Of a stretch of 64,000 nt of DNA, positions 36,623 through 45,163 are shown piece by piece (the stretch's first letter is position 1; the number at the start of each line of letters is the position of its first letter). The stretch lies in NCBI RefSeq assembly GCF_016718685.1, contig NZ_JADKCX010000144.1:22344-86343 (forward strand), read 5' to 3'. This stretch comes from Haliscomenobacter sp. (GTDB taxonomy: Bacteria > Bacteroidota > Bacteroidia > Chitinophagales > Saprospiraceae). The notes beneath the pieces were generated by a model. It searched no databases and was not told the origin of the DNA. It was given only the letters and a program-made list of their open reading frames with translations. Position numbers and translations under genes: made by a program.

Positions 36623-38038
36623 GTGGTTTTTAAGATACAAGATACCGAACGCAAGATCCTGGAGATCGTTAGTCAAGCAGCTGCAAAAATGCAGGTTCCT
36701 GCCTATGTGGTGGGTGGTTATGTGCGTGATCGCTTGTTGGCCCGAGCTTCCAAGGACATCGATATCGTTTGTGTAGGCAGTGGAATAGAACTGGCGCAAC
36801 GGGTGGCTGGAGAATTGCACCCGGTACCACGCATTACCGTTTTTCAGCGTTTTGGTACCGCAATGATCAAACACCGCGATTTGGAAGTGGAATTTGTAGG
36901 GGCCCGCAAGGAGTCCTATCGCCACGATTCGCGCAAGCCAGCCGTAGAGGATGGCAGTTTGGAAGACGATCAAAATCGCCGTGATTTTACCATTAATGCA
37001 CTGGCCGTTAGTTTGAACGAAGCTGATTTTGGCAACATCATCGATCCGTTTGACGGTCTGGGTGATTTGGAGCGCAAAATCATCCGTACGCCCTTGGATC
37101 CGGGAAAAACTTTTTCTGACGACCCCTTGCGCATGATGCGGGCCATTCGTTTTGCCACCCAGCTTGATTTTGTGATTGAACCCGCCACGTTTAAGGCGAT
37201 TGACACCTATAAAGAGCGCATCAAGATCATTTCTGCCGAACGAATTGCTACGGAATTGAATAAGATCATTCAAGCGCCAAAACCCTCGGTGGGCTTCAAA
37301 TTGTTGTTTGATTCTGGACTTTTGCAACTCATTTTCCCCGAAATGACTGCCCTGCACGGGGTGGAAATTCGCAATGGTCGGGCACACAAAGACAATTTTT
37401 ATCATACCCTCGAGGTATTGGACAACCTCTGCAAAAAAACGGAAAACCTGTGGCTGCGCTGGTCAGCCATTTTGCACGACATTGCCAAACCGCCCACCAA
37501 ACGGTTTCATCCAGAACAGGGTTGGACCTTTCATGGTCACGAGGTGATGGGTGCCAATATGACGGCGACTATCTTTCGGCGCTTTCGTTTGCCGATGGAC
37601 CAAAAAATGAAATACGTTCAAAAATTGGTTCGGCTACATTTGCGCCCCATCAGCCTTACCAAAGAAGAAATTACCGATTCGGCCATGCGCCGCTTGTTGG
37701 TTGATGCCGGGGACGACCTGGAAGACCTGATGTTGCTCTGTGAAGCCGACATCACCTCCAAAAACCCGGATAAAGTCAAACGTTACCTCGAAAACTACGA
37801 ATTGGTGCGCCAGCGCTTGCAAGCTGTTGAAGAACGTGATCACTTGCGCAATTGGCAACCCCCCATAACCGGCGAAGTCATCATGGAAGCTTTTGGCATC
37901 GGGCCATCACGCGAAGTGGGTGAAATCAAAAACTTTGTGCGCGAAGCCATTCTCGATGGCATCATTCCCAATCAGTATGAGGCTGCTTATGCCTTGATGA
38001 TGGAAAAAGCAGCGGAGATTGGTTTGGGGAAAGTGTGA
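36623..38038 (+). CDS. cca: CCA tRNA nucleotidyltransferase with HD domain
   Basis: Adds or repairs the 3' CCA of tRNAs. The class II nucleotidyltransferase head has VPAYVVGGYVRDRLL and the DxD pair in SKDIDIVCVG (residues ~46-55), then RRDFTINALAVSLNEADFGN with the RRD motif and IDPFDGLGDLERKIIRTPLD, DDPLRMMRAIRFATQLDF. The C-terminal half carries an HD phosphohydrolase domain (LRWSAILHDIAKPPTKRFHP, FHGHEVMGA). Length 471 residues. The start is GTG 36623, 26 bases after dusB. Some Bacteroidota homologues are annotated as HDIG-domain proteins; the head motifs support the CCA call. Confidence 0.92.
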   Translation: MVFKIQDTERKILEIVSQAAAKMQVPAYVVGGYVRDRLLARASKDIDIVCVGSGIELAQRVAGELHPVPRITVFQRFGTAMIKHRDLEVEFVGARKESYRHDSRKPAVEDGSLEDDQNRRDFTINALAVSLNEADFGNIIDPFDGLGDLERKIIRTPLDPGKTFSDDPLRMMRAIRFATQLDFVIEPATFKAIDTYKERIKIISAERIATELNKIIQAPKPSVGFKLLFDSGLLQLIFPEMTALHGVEIRNGRAHKDNFYHTLEVLDNLCKKTENLWLRWSAILHDIAKPPTKRFHPEQGWTFHGHEVMGANMTATIFRRFRLPMDQKMKYVQKLVRLHLRPISLTKEEITDSAMRRLLVDAGDDLEDLMLLCEADITSKNPDKVKRYLENYELVRQRLQAVEERDHLRNWQPPITGEVIMEAFGIGPSREVGEIKNFVREAILDGIIPNQYEAAYALMMEKAAEIGLGKV

Positions 38039-38040
38039 GG

Positions 38041-38130
38041 GTATTCACCACAGATTCACATAGATTTGCACAGATTTTTATGTCATATCCATGAACTCTG
38101 GGTTAATTTGTGTGAATCCGTGGTGAATAC
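38041..38130. repeat. Intergenic palindrome, CACAGATT family, copy 2
   Basis: Arms GTATTCACCACAGATTCACA and TGTGAATCCGTGGTGAATAC flank inner words AGATTTGCACAGATTTTTA. The loop ATGTCATATCCAT is the reverse complement of the loop in copy 3 (ATGGATATGACA), so the two copies are the same element in opposite orientation. It lies between convergent genes and starts two bases after the cca stop. Confidence 0.88.
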
Positions 38131-38144
38131 ATGTTGACCTGGAT

Positions 38145-39032
38145 TTATTTATGCAGGTTAACCAATGCATAAATCAACTGCGGCACCATCTCTGCTTCCA
38201 CCTCATCAAGTTTCAGTGCTAAATTGCTGGCGTAGTGCCCGTCAAAACAAGTATGCCCAAGGTAATACCGCTCATTTTTGACCCCCAACATCACCACACA
38301 AGCGGCGGCACGGCGGGGGATGTTGAACGCACAAAACTTGTTTTCATATGGAAAAAGTTTGACCACTGCCTGGTGGTTGCGGAAGACCAAAAACGCCTGT
38401 TTGTGCTCAAAACCCTGATCCTGGTACCGCACACTCAACATGGATTTGAGTCCTTCTTTGGCCAACGGCTGTTGGGCACTGAACCAACCCAATCGATCGA
38501 TGTCAAACTTGAGCCATCGTTGCCCCTGCAGTTTTAGCACTGGACTCGGTTTGTTGAAAAAAGGAGTCCAATCCTGCTCGGCTTGTGTACTGAATGGGCG
38601 GGTGCTGGCCGCTGCCAATGTAACCATTTGTAGGGCAGCCGGGCGTGTATGCAGGGTATTGATGGGCCATTCAATGTGGATGGGTTTGATGAGCTGAAGC
38701 AGTTCCGCCCCTTTTTTGGCCGTTAAGCTGAACATCCCAGCCGATTCAAATACCCCGTCACGGGAAGTGGTCGGTCGGGCGGCGAGCAGCATGCCTGCTT
38801 TGTGCACAATCTCGACCAGTTCCAGGCTGATTTTTTCAGTGACAATTTTGCCATAGTTGTCTACAAAAGAACCCGGTAGAATGATGACCCTTAACCCATT
38901 TTCTCCACTCAATTGGTTGAGCCGGGTGGGGTCAACCCACAATTGTTGTTTGGGCAGCCAACGCAAGATTGTATCATCCGCTAGCGCTGCGCTTTGCCCC
39001 ATCACTTTTAAGTGACTGATGTTAGCAGCCAT
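38145..39032 (-). CDS. Hypothetical protein, family not recognised
   Basis: An intact 295-residue soluble protein without signal peptide or membrane helices. It starts MAANISHLKVMGQSAALADD and contains LRVIILPGSFVDNYGKIVTE, KAGMLLAARPTTSRDGVFES, a basic/aromatic centre (LQGQRWLKFDIDRLGWFSAQ) and CAFNIPRRAAACVVMLGVKN. The composition suggests a mixed alpha/beta fold. Codon use is like its neighbours. Nothing in the context hints at its job: cca upstream on the opposite strand and rarA divergent from it. Confidence 0.6.
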   Translation of the reverse strand: MAANISHLKVMGQSAALADDTILRWLPKQQLWVDPTRLNQLSGENGLRVIILPGSFVDNYGKIVTEKISLELVEIVHKAGMLLAARPTTSRDGVFESAGMFSLTAKKGAELLQLIKPIHIEWPINTLHTRPAALQMVTLAAASTRPFSTQAEQDWTPFFNKPSPVLKLQGQRWLKFDIDRLGWFSAQQPLAKEGLKSMLSVRYQDQGFEHKQAFLVFRNHQAVVKLFPYENKFCAFNIPRRAAACVVMLGVKNERYYLGHTCFDGHYASNLALKLDEVEAEMVPQLIYALVNLHK

Positions 39033-39281
39033 AGTTTTCTACATAGTTTGTATTGCACAACACCAGAGGGACAGTTTGGTGACTGTACAGTTCGTCAAAA
39101 TGAAACCAACAATTAGGAGGGTAGACGATTTAGATAGGTAGATGCTCTCGAATAAAATGATCCTGTTGAACAGGACTCAAAACTATATTACGCGTGCTAA
39201 AGTACAACTAAATTTGTTGTGATTCCTGATTTTTGTGATAATTTTCATGCTTATTGTGATTTTGACACTAAACATACAAAC

Positions 39282-40559
39282 ATGCAGCCTCTTGCGGAAC
39301 GAATGCGCCCCACTCGCCTGGCGGATTATCTGGGCCAGGAACACCTGGTAGGGGAGGGGTCGGTGTTGCGCCAGGCCCTGGCGGCTGGGTTTTTGCCTTC
39401 CATCATTTTATGGGGCCCTCCGGGAGTGGGTAAAACCACGCTGGCTAATATTTTGGCCACCGAACTGGGCCGGCCATTTTACAGCCTGAGCGCTATCGCC
39501 GCAGGGGTGAAAGATGTACGCGATACCATCCAAAAAGCAGAACAACAGCGCTTTTTTAATCGACCGAACCCCATTTTATTTATTGATGAAATCCATCGGT
39601 TCAGCAAATCCCAACAAGACGCGTTGTTGGGTGCGGTGGAAAAAGGGGTGATTACGTTGATGGGAGCCACCACTGAAAATCCTTCTTTTGAGGTGATTCC
39701 CGCCTTGTTGTCGCGTTGCCAGGTGTACGTGTTGAAACTATTGGAAACCGATCAACTGTTGCAACTGATCCAGGAGGCCTTACAAAAAGATGAATACCTG
39801 CGGGATAAAAAAGTGCGTTTTGAAAGTTACGACGCCATACTGCATTATTCCGGCGGCGATGCCCGAAAATTGTACAACATCCTGGAATTGCTCACGAGCC
39901 AGGCCCCCAATGTCAATGGTGAAATTGTGGTGGACGACGCCCTGGTCACCAATATTTTGCAACAACACATTACAGCTTACGATAAAGGAGGTGAACAGCA
40001 TTACGATGTTGCTTCCGCCTTCATCAAATCAATTCGCGGCAGCGACCCCAACGCAGCGGTGTATTGGCTGGCGCGCATGATTGAAGGGGGGGAGGAGGTG
40101 AAATTCATTGCCCGGCGCATGGTCATCGCCGCTGCCGAAGACGTTGGCCTGGCTAACCCGAACGCCCTGCTGATGGCGACCACGGCCTTTCAGGCGGTAC
40201 AGGCGGTCGGCTTGCCTGAAGCGCGGATCATCTTGTCACAGGCGGTCATTTACCTGGCTACGTCCCCCAAGAGCAACTCTGCATATATGGCGATCAACAA
40301 GGCGCAGGAACTGGTTCACCAGCAAGGCAACCAACCAGTACCCTTGCACCTGCGCAACGCGCCAACCCAATTGATGAAAAAACTGGATTATGGCAAAGCG
40401 TATCAATACGCGCATGATTTCCCGCAAAACTTCGTGGAGCAGGAATATTTACCCGAAAAATTGAGTGGAACGAAGTTGTTTGAGCCTGCGGAGAATCCGG
40501 CGGAGGAGAAGACGCGGGGCTGGCTGCGGGGGCTTTGGAAGAAGAAGTATGGGTATTGA
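39282..40559 (+). CDS. rarA: Replication-associated recombination protein A (RarA/MgsA) AAA ATPase
   Basis: RarA acts at stalled replication forks and is related to clamp-loader ATPases. The 425-residue protein begins QPLAERMRPTRLADYLGQEH, a family hallmark; this supports ATG 39282 over an in-frame GTG at 39219. Walker A is ILWGPPGVGKTTLANILATE, Walker B ILFIDEIHRFSKSQQDALLG, sensor 1 GVITLMGATTENPSFEV, and the arginine-finger region LLSRCQVYVLKLL. The C-terminal oligomerisation domain has SAFIKSIRGSDPNAAVYWLA and IARRMVIAAAEDVGLANPNA. Intact. The box TAAATTTG at 39209-39216 may be its -7 element. Confidence 0.94.
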   Translation: MQPLAERMRPTRLADYLGQEHLVGEGSVLRQALAAGFLPSIILWGPPGVGKTTLANILATELGRPFYSLSAIAAGVKDVRDTIQKAEQQRFFNRPNPILFIDEIHRFSKSQQDALLGAVEKGVITLMGATTENPSFEVIPALLSRCQVYVLKLLETDQLLQLIQEALQKDEYLRDKKVRFESYDAILHYSGGDARKLYNILELLTSQAPNVNGEIVVDDALVTNILQQHITAYDKGGEQHYDVASAFIKSIRGSDPNAAVYWLARMIEGGEEVKFIARRMVIAAAEDVGLANPNALLMATTAFQAVQAVGLPEARIILSQAVIYLATSPKSNSAYMAINKAQELVHQQGNQPVPLHLRNAPTQLMKKLDYGKAYQYAHDFPQNFVEQEYLPEKLSGTKLFEPAENPAEEKTRGWLRGLWKKKYGY

Positions 40560-40941
40560 AAAAAAATCAAGACTGAATGGCCCCGGGCTCGCCGGTGCGG
40601 AACTTTACAAAAGATCTTAGCTGTTGATAATTATTAACTCGCATTACGCAGTTTGTTCAGCATGGCCACAGATTCACACAGAGTTCCGGGTCATTCTACA
40701 AGAGTGAAGCACGGAAGGAGTCTGTGGAGTTTTAGCACTGAGGTCGAGAGGTCATGGAGGTCGCCTTGCTTAGGTCGGATCCTCACTTTTAACAAGCTCG
40801 AATATCATTGGCTTGCGTAAGATTCCTGAGGATTAACTCCAGCCACCGCAGGTGGCAACCTCTTAAAACTAAATAGAACTCCCTGCCCTCCCTTTACCCG
40901 CTGCTGAAAATGCGTAATGTAGTTAACCCTTCAAAGCTCAT
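40560..40941. other. Non-coding gap with a flanking inverted repeat and a hairpin
   Basis: This 382-base gap between convergent rarA and the CLC gene has no coding potential I can see. Near its ends, TTAACTCGCATTACGCA (40634-40650) and TGCGTAATGTAGTTAA (40911-40926) are inverted copies about 260 bases apart. Inside lies a hairpin with CCACAGA / TCTGTGG arms (40666-40727), a decayed relative of the CACAGATT palindromes. It could be a small non-autonomous element remnant. Confidence 0.45.
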
Positions 40942-42237
40942 TCAATCGCTTGCCCATATCACTGATGAACCGGCTGTGCTTTGGCTCCCGACCACCTGTT
41001 TGCCATAAATGCTGTTGTGTCCCGATAACAAATAGGCAACCACACACGCGATCGCAACGTACACCCCACACGCACTGCCAAACAATTCCATCGCCATCAC
41101 GCTGCAAGCCAGTGGGGTATTGGTTGCCCCGGCAAACACGGCCACAAAGCCCATCCCCGCCAAAAGCCCCATGGGCAGTGGAATAAAATACGCTAGTGCA
41201 TTGCCCAAGGCGGCACCGATAAAGAACAAGGGCGTTACTTCCCCTCCCTTGAAACTCGCCGCCAAAGTGAGGATGGTAAATGCCATTTTTAACGCAAAAT
41301 CATAAGCGGGCAATTGTTGCTCAAAAGAAGCGACGATGGTCGGAATCCCTAAACCAATGTATTTCGTTGTGCCGATGGCCCAAACTGCAAGTGCCACAAT
41401 CACTCCCCCTACCAAGGGACGAAAGGGGGGAAAGGCAATTCTTGCTTTGAAAATAGAACCCGTAAAATGGATGGATTTGCTAAATGCCGCCGCACACAAA
41501 CCAAATGCGATCCCCGCCAGACCCGCATACAGGATATTGAGCACCGAAAGGTCGGGAACCAGATCGATGTGGTAATGGGTATGGGGCGTCTGCCAAAGTT
41601 TGGTGACCAGATCAGCAATGATGGCCGCGGCAAACGCCGGGAAAATGGCGTCGTACTTTAAACGTCCAATCAAAAATACTTCCAGCCCAAAAATGGCACC
41701 TGCTAATGGTGTCCCAAACACGGAACCAAAACCGGCAGCAATGGCCGCAATGATCAAAATTTTGCGCTCAGTTTCGCTCAAGCGAAAGGGTTTGCTGAAT
41801 TGGTCGGCAATCGCCCCGGCCATTTGTAGCGCAGTTCCTTCACGCCCGGCTGAACCGCCGAACAAATGAGTCGCCATGGTGCCGATGTACACAAAGGGGG
41901 CCATGCGGAAGGGAATGGTTGCTCCCGGTTTGTGGATGTTATCGAGCAGCAGGTTGTTGCCGGCTTCCACATCCTGGCCAAAATAATGATACAGCAGCCC
42001 GATGGCCAGCCCCCCAAGGGGCAACAAGGCGATCAGCCACAAATGGTTTTCCCGATAATCCGTCACCCAATTCAAGGATTGTAAAAAACCTGCCGAAGCT
42101 GAACCCACACACACACCAATCAATGAACTGATGAACAGCCATTTAAAGATATAGGGCATGGCCGGGTAATGCCTGAAAAACAGACGGAAGGGTAGGCTGA
42201 TCTTTGTGAGGAAAGCGTTGGGTGGTTTTGTCGACAT
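40942..42237 (-). CDS. CLC-family chloride (or fluoride) channel/antiporter
   Basis: A 431-residue CLC membrane protein without CBS domains. Canonical CLC selectivity motifs are altered: where the GSGIP motif is expected the protein has EAGNNLLLDNI (~residue 92), and the GREGP motif reads GGSAGREGTALQMAGAIADQ with the gating glutamate kept. GFGSVFGTPLAGAIFGLEVF and SFKGGEVTPLFFIGAALGNA follow. GNNL-type replacement of GSGIP is, as I recall, seen in fluoride-exporting CLC-F proteins, so fluoride is possible. No fluoride riboswitch is visible upstream. Intact. Confidence 0.85.
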   Translation of the reverse strand: MSTKPPNAFLTKISLPFRLFFRHYPAMPYIFKWLFISSLIGVCVGSASAGFLQSLNWVTDYRENHLWLIALLPLGGLAIGLLYHYFGQDVEAGNNLLLDNIHKPGATIPFRMAPFVYIGTMATHLFGGSAGREGTALQMAGAIADQFSKPFRLSETERKILIIAAIAAGFGSVFGTPLAGAIFGLEVFLIGRLKYDAIFPAFAAAIIADLVTKLWQTPHTHYHIDLVPDLSVLNILYAGLAGIAFGLCAAAFSKSIHFTGSIFKARIAFPPFRPLVGGVIVALAVWAIGTTKYIGLGIPTIVASFEQQLPAYDFALKMAFTILTLAASFKGGEVTPLFFIGAALGNALAYFIPLPMGLLAGMGFVAVFAGATNTPLACSVMAMELFGSACGVYVAIACVVAYLLSGHNSIYGKQVVGSQSTAGSSVIWASD

Positions 42238-42253
42238 GCTTTACCGTAAGTTT

Positions 42254-42416
42254 GCACCCACCTGCGGTGGGTGTTTTGAAATTTGACACAATGACACGTT
42301 TTTCCGCAAATTGAGACACGAACTTCGTTCGTTTCGAAAACACAAACGCAGGTTTGCGTCAATTTGGTGATGTCATTTCTGAAAAAGTGCTGCGCTTCGC
42401 CGCAGGCGAGGTGCTA
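42254..42416. repeat. Cluster of short hairpins upstream of the CLC gene
   Basis: The gap between ppa and the CLC gene holds successive small dyads: CACCCACCTGCGGTGGGTG (near 42255-42273), CGAACTTCGTTCG (near 42319-42331), AAACGCAGGTTTGCGT (near 42344-42359) and a GC-rich one around GCTGCGCTTCGCCGCAG (near 42389-42407). The third base-pairs less well. They do not fit the large palindrome families nor the fluoride riboswitch motif. They may be terminators for ppa-side transcription or decayed repeats. Confidence 0.45.
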
Positions 42417-42445
42417 AACTATTACTTTTGCAGATAAAATGCGGG

Positions 42446-42988
42446 TTAGGTCCTAAAGATGTCGTCGTACATTTTGAAGCTGTCCTGCAGAATTTTGATG
42501 GCGGTTTCCCGATCCAGAAATTCTTCCACGACTACGGTTTTCTTTTCCAATTTTTTGTAATCCTCAAAAAAGCTCCGCATCTCGGAGATAAAATGGGCAG
42601 GTAGTTCCGAAATGTCGTTGATGTGGCTTACACTAGGGTCGCCTTCGGCAACGGCAATGATTTTATCATCCGCCTCGCCATTGTCAAGCATGCGCATGAC
42701 CCCAATCACTTTTCCGGGAACAATACACATAGGCACCACATCGATTTGGGACAAAATCAGGATGTCCAGCGGGTCTTTGTCCTCACAATAACTCTGGGGG
42801 ATAAACCCGTAATTGGCCGGATAATACACCGAGGAGTACAATACGCGGTCGAGGCGCAACAACCCACTTTCTTTGTCGAGCTCATATTTGGCGCGGGTTC
42901 CTTTGGGAATCTCAATGATGCCGTTGACGACACCAGGCAAATTGTCGCCGGGCGAAACGTGGTGCCAAGGGTTGAAGTTGTTCTTCAT
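42446..42988 (-). CDS. ppa: Inorganic pyrophosphatase, family I
   Basis: Hydrolyses pyrophosphate to drive biosynthetic reactions. The 180-residue protein has the family I residues: EIPKGTRAKYELDKESGLLR, LYSSVYYPANYGFIPQSYCE, the metal-binding EDKDPLDILILSQIDV (D-x-D-P-x-D), and GVMRMLDNGEADDKIIAVAE with a second acidic cluster. Length and motifs match soluble bacterial enzymes. Single gene. Intact. Confidence 0.95.
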   Translation of the reverse strand: MKNNFNPWHHVSPGDNLPGVVNGIIEIPKGTRAKYELDKESGLLRLDRVLYSSVYYPANYGFIPQSYCEDKDPLDILILSQIDVVPMCIVPGKVIGVMRMLDNGEADDKIIAVAEGDPSVSHINDISELPAHFISEMRSFFEDYKKLEKKTVVVEEFLDRETAIKILQDSFKMYDDIFRT

Positions 42989-43165
42989 GTTGGTTTTTTA
43001 AGTTGCGTGGTATCTTGTCCTTTTAGGCGGTGTATTGTGTGTAAACATACACTTTTTGGAGGGGGTGTGCTAGTTTGATTTCAGTTTTTTTAGTGGGATG
43101 GCAGGACAGCTTCCAAGGCTTTTCTGTTTTTTTTTTCTCAATTCAGCCGTCTTGGGTGATATTTC

Positions 43166-43621
43166 TTATTTTTCAATTGATGCCAAGTCAAAACCACCAA
43201 TTGTTGCAGCCATTTGCCTCGGTGTGCTTTGATGTTTGTTAACATGGTCAAGATTTGCACCATTTTGCACATAAAGTTCTACTAAACGAGTGTCCCCACG
43301 AGCATTAAAAATTGCTGTCCAAAGTGAAATATTACCATGAAGGTCTGGTAAGTCAAGACGTGCACCTTTGTCAATAAGTAATTTAGCACAATCAAAACGT
43401 TTTTCTTGTCCCGCGAAATGAAGTGCAGAGTAACCACTACTGTCTTGATGATTGATATTAGCCCCCTTGTCAATAAGCCAATTCAATAGCGCAATGTTGT
43501 CGTAAAATGTCGCCCAGATTAAAGCTGTCCGCAAATAACGATCACAAGCATCAATACCAACTTCTAAAAAAAGCTGTTTTACTTTTTCATTGTCACCCTT
43601 TTCGATGTCAAATGTTATCAA
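43166..43621 (-). CDS. Ankyrin-repeat protein
   Basis: A 151-residue protein made of four ankyrin repeats: RTALIWATFYDNIALLNWLI (residues ~30), SGYSALHFAGQEKRFDCAKL with DKGARLDLPDLHG, ISLWTAIFNARGDTRLVELY with QNGANLDHVNKH, and a last partial repeat TPRQMAATIGGFDLA. Ankyrin repeats mediate protein binding; the partner is unknown. The gene is more AT-rich than its surroundings and begins the 43.1-45.0 kb accessory patch. No signal peptide. Confidence 0.85.
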   Translation of the reverse strand: MITFDIEKGDNEKVKQLFLEVGIDACDRYLRTALIWATFYDNIALLNWLIDKGANINHQDSSGYSALHFAGQEKRFDCAKLLIDKGARLDLPDLHGNISLWTAIFNARGDTRLVELYVQNGANLDHVNKHQSTPRQMAATIGGFDLASIEK

Positions 43622-43679
43622 GTCAACACAGGGCTGATGGTCTGCCCTTCTTTATTTTTTTATTTTTCTAATGCTACAA

Positions 43680-44391
43680 CTATTTGAAAAACGTATCCAC
43701 AAACCATTTGGCGAAGGTTTGCCACCAAGCGGAATGTCCTGAACCGTCCAAATAAATAGCAGATATAGTAATGGCTATAAAAACAAGTAGGGGAATAGGA
43801 GATTTTTTCTTAATAATGTCAACGATTAGCCAAATAATTGGGATCAATAACAAAAATACACCCATTGTAGCTCCAGCAATTTCTGGTCTAAAATTTGTGA
43901 AAGCAAAAATCGACCAAGCCCAGGGCCTAAAACCGTCAGACCCGTACAAGTAAAAAATCGTAAATGCCATGAAGTTCTTCTTTTATAAAGCATAGCTAAG
44001 CTATACAAAACAGCCAAATACAAAATGTCGCGAAGTCCACTTCTACTTAGATATGCCAAAGCCTCTGTTTCGCTAAGGTGCTTGATGTTAATATTCTTAA
44101 AGTACGCGGCCTTTGCCATTAAAAAGAATGAAAATAATAGAAGGGGAATTACAAAATAGGATGCTTTGCCTATTTTTCGATGCAAATTATATTTTTTGCT
44201 TCTAATAAGGAAAGCCTGAGTGATGAGCATAACTATCCAAAGTGTAGCAAAAAAGGCATGAAAATGAAATGCCCATGAGAAACCTTCAAACATTGGGAAA
44301 TGAGTAAAGTAGGAAGGATAAAACCCCAATAGCGTAACGATCAGCACTCCAATAAAGAAGAAGCCTATGTTATTTTGTAGCTTAATTTCAT
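43680..44391 (-). CDS. Polytopic membrane protein, DUF2306-like, frameshifted
   Basis: Two frames join at about 43950 and a third start-proximal shift lies near 44350-44385. The protein has about seven hydrophobic helices: NNIGFFFIGVLIVTLLGFYP, WAFHFHAFFATLWIVMLITQ with two histidines, NLHRKIGKASYFVIPLLLFS, RDILYLAVLYSLAMLYKRRT with SWHLRFF, and in the last frame MGVFLLLIPIIWLIVDIIKK. The H-x-H and HRKIGK segments are typical of a broad Bacteroidota family related to DUF2306; function unknown, though the paired histidines would suit haem or metal binding. AT-rich. Confidence 0.65.
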
Positions 44392-44609
44392 TTTGTTAGA
44401 TTTTGTTGGTGGTGTTTGTTCCATTTGTTCAGGTTAAATAAGTTCTTTCTTGAAAGTTGTTGTCTGTTTGTGAACCAAGCGATGTCAAAGTTGTATGACA
44501 AAGCGTGTGTTTCGACAAACCTACAACCTCACCTTGAAAAGTACTTAGTAAAAAAACGACATTCTGTTTTCCGATTGAAACAAGCCCTAGTAAATAATCA
44601 CTTGTCAGT

Positions 44610-44939
44610 TCACTTAGAAAATATGTCTTTATCCCACTTTCGAAAATCATAATATTTGCTTTTGGGCTCTCCTGTCCAACCATTTATTCCTTTTTTCTTT
44701 GGTAAATAATAAGCGTGAACAAACAACAAAGGGATAATGAAAATTGCTAAAAAACTCATGGATGCCACTCTGCCAAAGTAAAACGAAATACTACAAACGA
44801 TTAAAAGCGTCAACAGATATTTACCCACCCTGCGGATTTTCGGTGTCCGTTCTTCAAAATGGCCCATCAATATATTGCCCAAGGCATAAATTATACTTAC
44901 TACGGCTATTTCGACCGATAGAGTATCTTTTTCCCACAT
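44610..44939 (-). CDS. Small hypothetical membrane protein
   Basis: This 109-residue protein has three hydrophobic stretches: LSVEIAVVSIIYALGNILMG, YLLTLLIVCSISFYFGRVAS and SFLAIFIIPLLFVHAYYLPK, ending in a polar tail (KYYDFRKWDKDIFSK). I do not recognise the family. It is AT-rich like its two neighbours on the same strand and may belong with them. The 218-base stretch between it and the previous gene shows nothing I can name. Confidence 0.55.
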   Translation of the reverse strand: MWEKDTLSVEIAVVSIIYALGNILMGHFEERTPKIRRVGKYLLTLLIVCSISFYFGRVASMSFLAIFIIPLLFVHAYYLPKKKGINGWTGEPKSKYYDFRKWDKDIFSK

Positions 44940-45039
44940 AATGTTATAGTTTTTTGTTATTTTTTGTTAATTCAAAGTCAAGTCGAAGGTTGTTTAACGT
45001 AAAAAACACTTTCGATGCATAACGCTGTGAATTTGACCT

Positions 45040-45124
45040 AAGGTGTCTCAGGTTTCTTAGGTGGTGAAAAAAAGAAAAACTGCTTGCAGGGCATTTTTTA
45101 CCACCTAAGAAACCTAAGACACTC
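45040..45124. repeat. Intergenic palindrome, CTAAGGTGTCTCAGGTTTC type
   Basis: CTAAGGTGTCTCAGGTTTCT then TAGGTGGTGAAAAAAA on the left pairs with TTTTTTACCACCTAAGAAAC and CTAAGACACT on the right, around a ~22-base loop. Nearly perfect 30-bp stem. A single copy in this window. The T/A tracts next to the loop are inside the stem, not after it. Confidence 0.88.
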
Positions 45125-45163
45125 AAGTAATCACCTCAGGAATTTGAAGTAACTCCATCCATC

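Noticed and set aside
39219..39281. N-terminal extension of RarA from GTG 39219
   Set aside because: The extension (IPDFCDNFHAYCDFDTK) is unlike the family, which begins at the QPLAERMRP segment; the GTG lies three bases after a promoter-like box.
42238..42445. Fluoride riboswitch upstream of the CLC gene
   Set aside because: The conserved crcB-motif core (GGCGATGG ... CTGATG) is not seen on the minus strand; only simple hairpins are present.
43080..45160. Prophage or plasmid island
   Set aside because: No integrase, capsid, replication or mobilisation gene is seen, only three small genes; an accessory patch is all that can be said.
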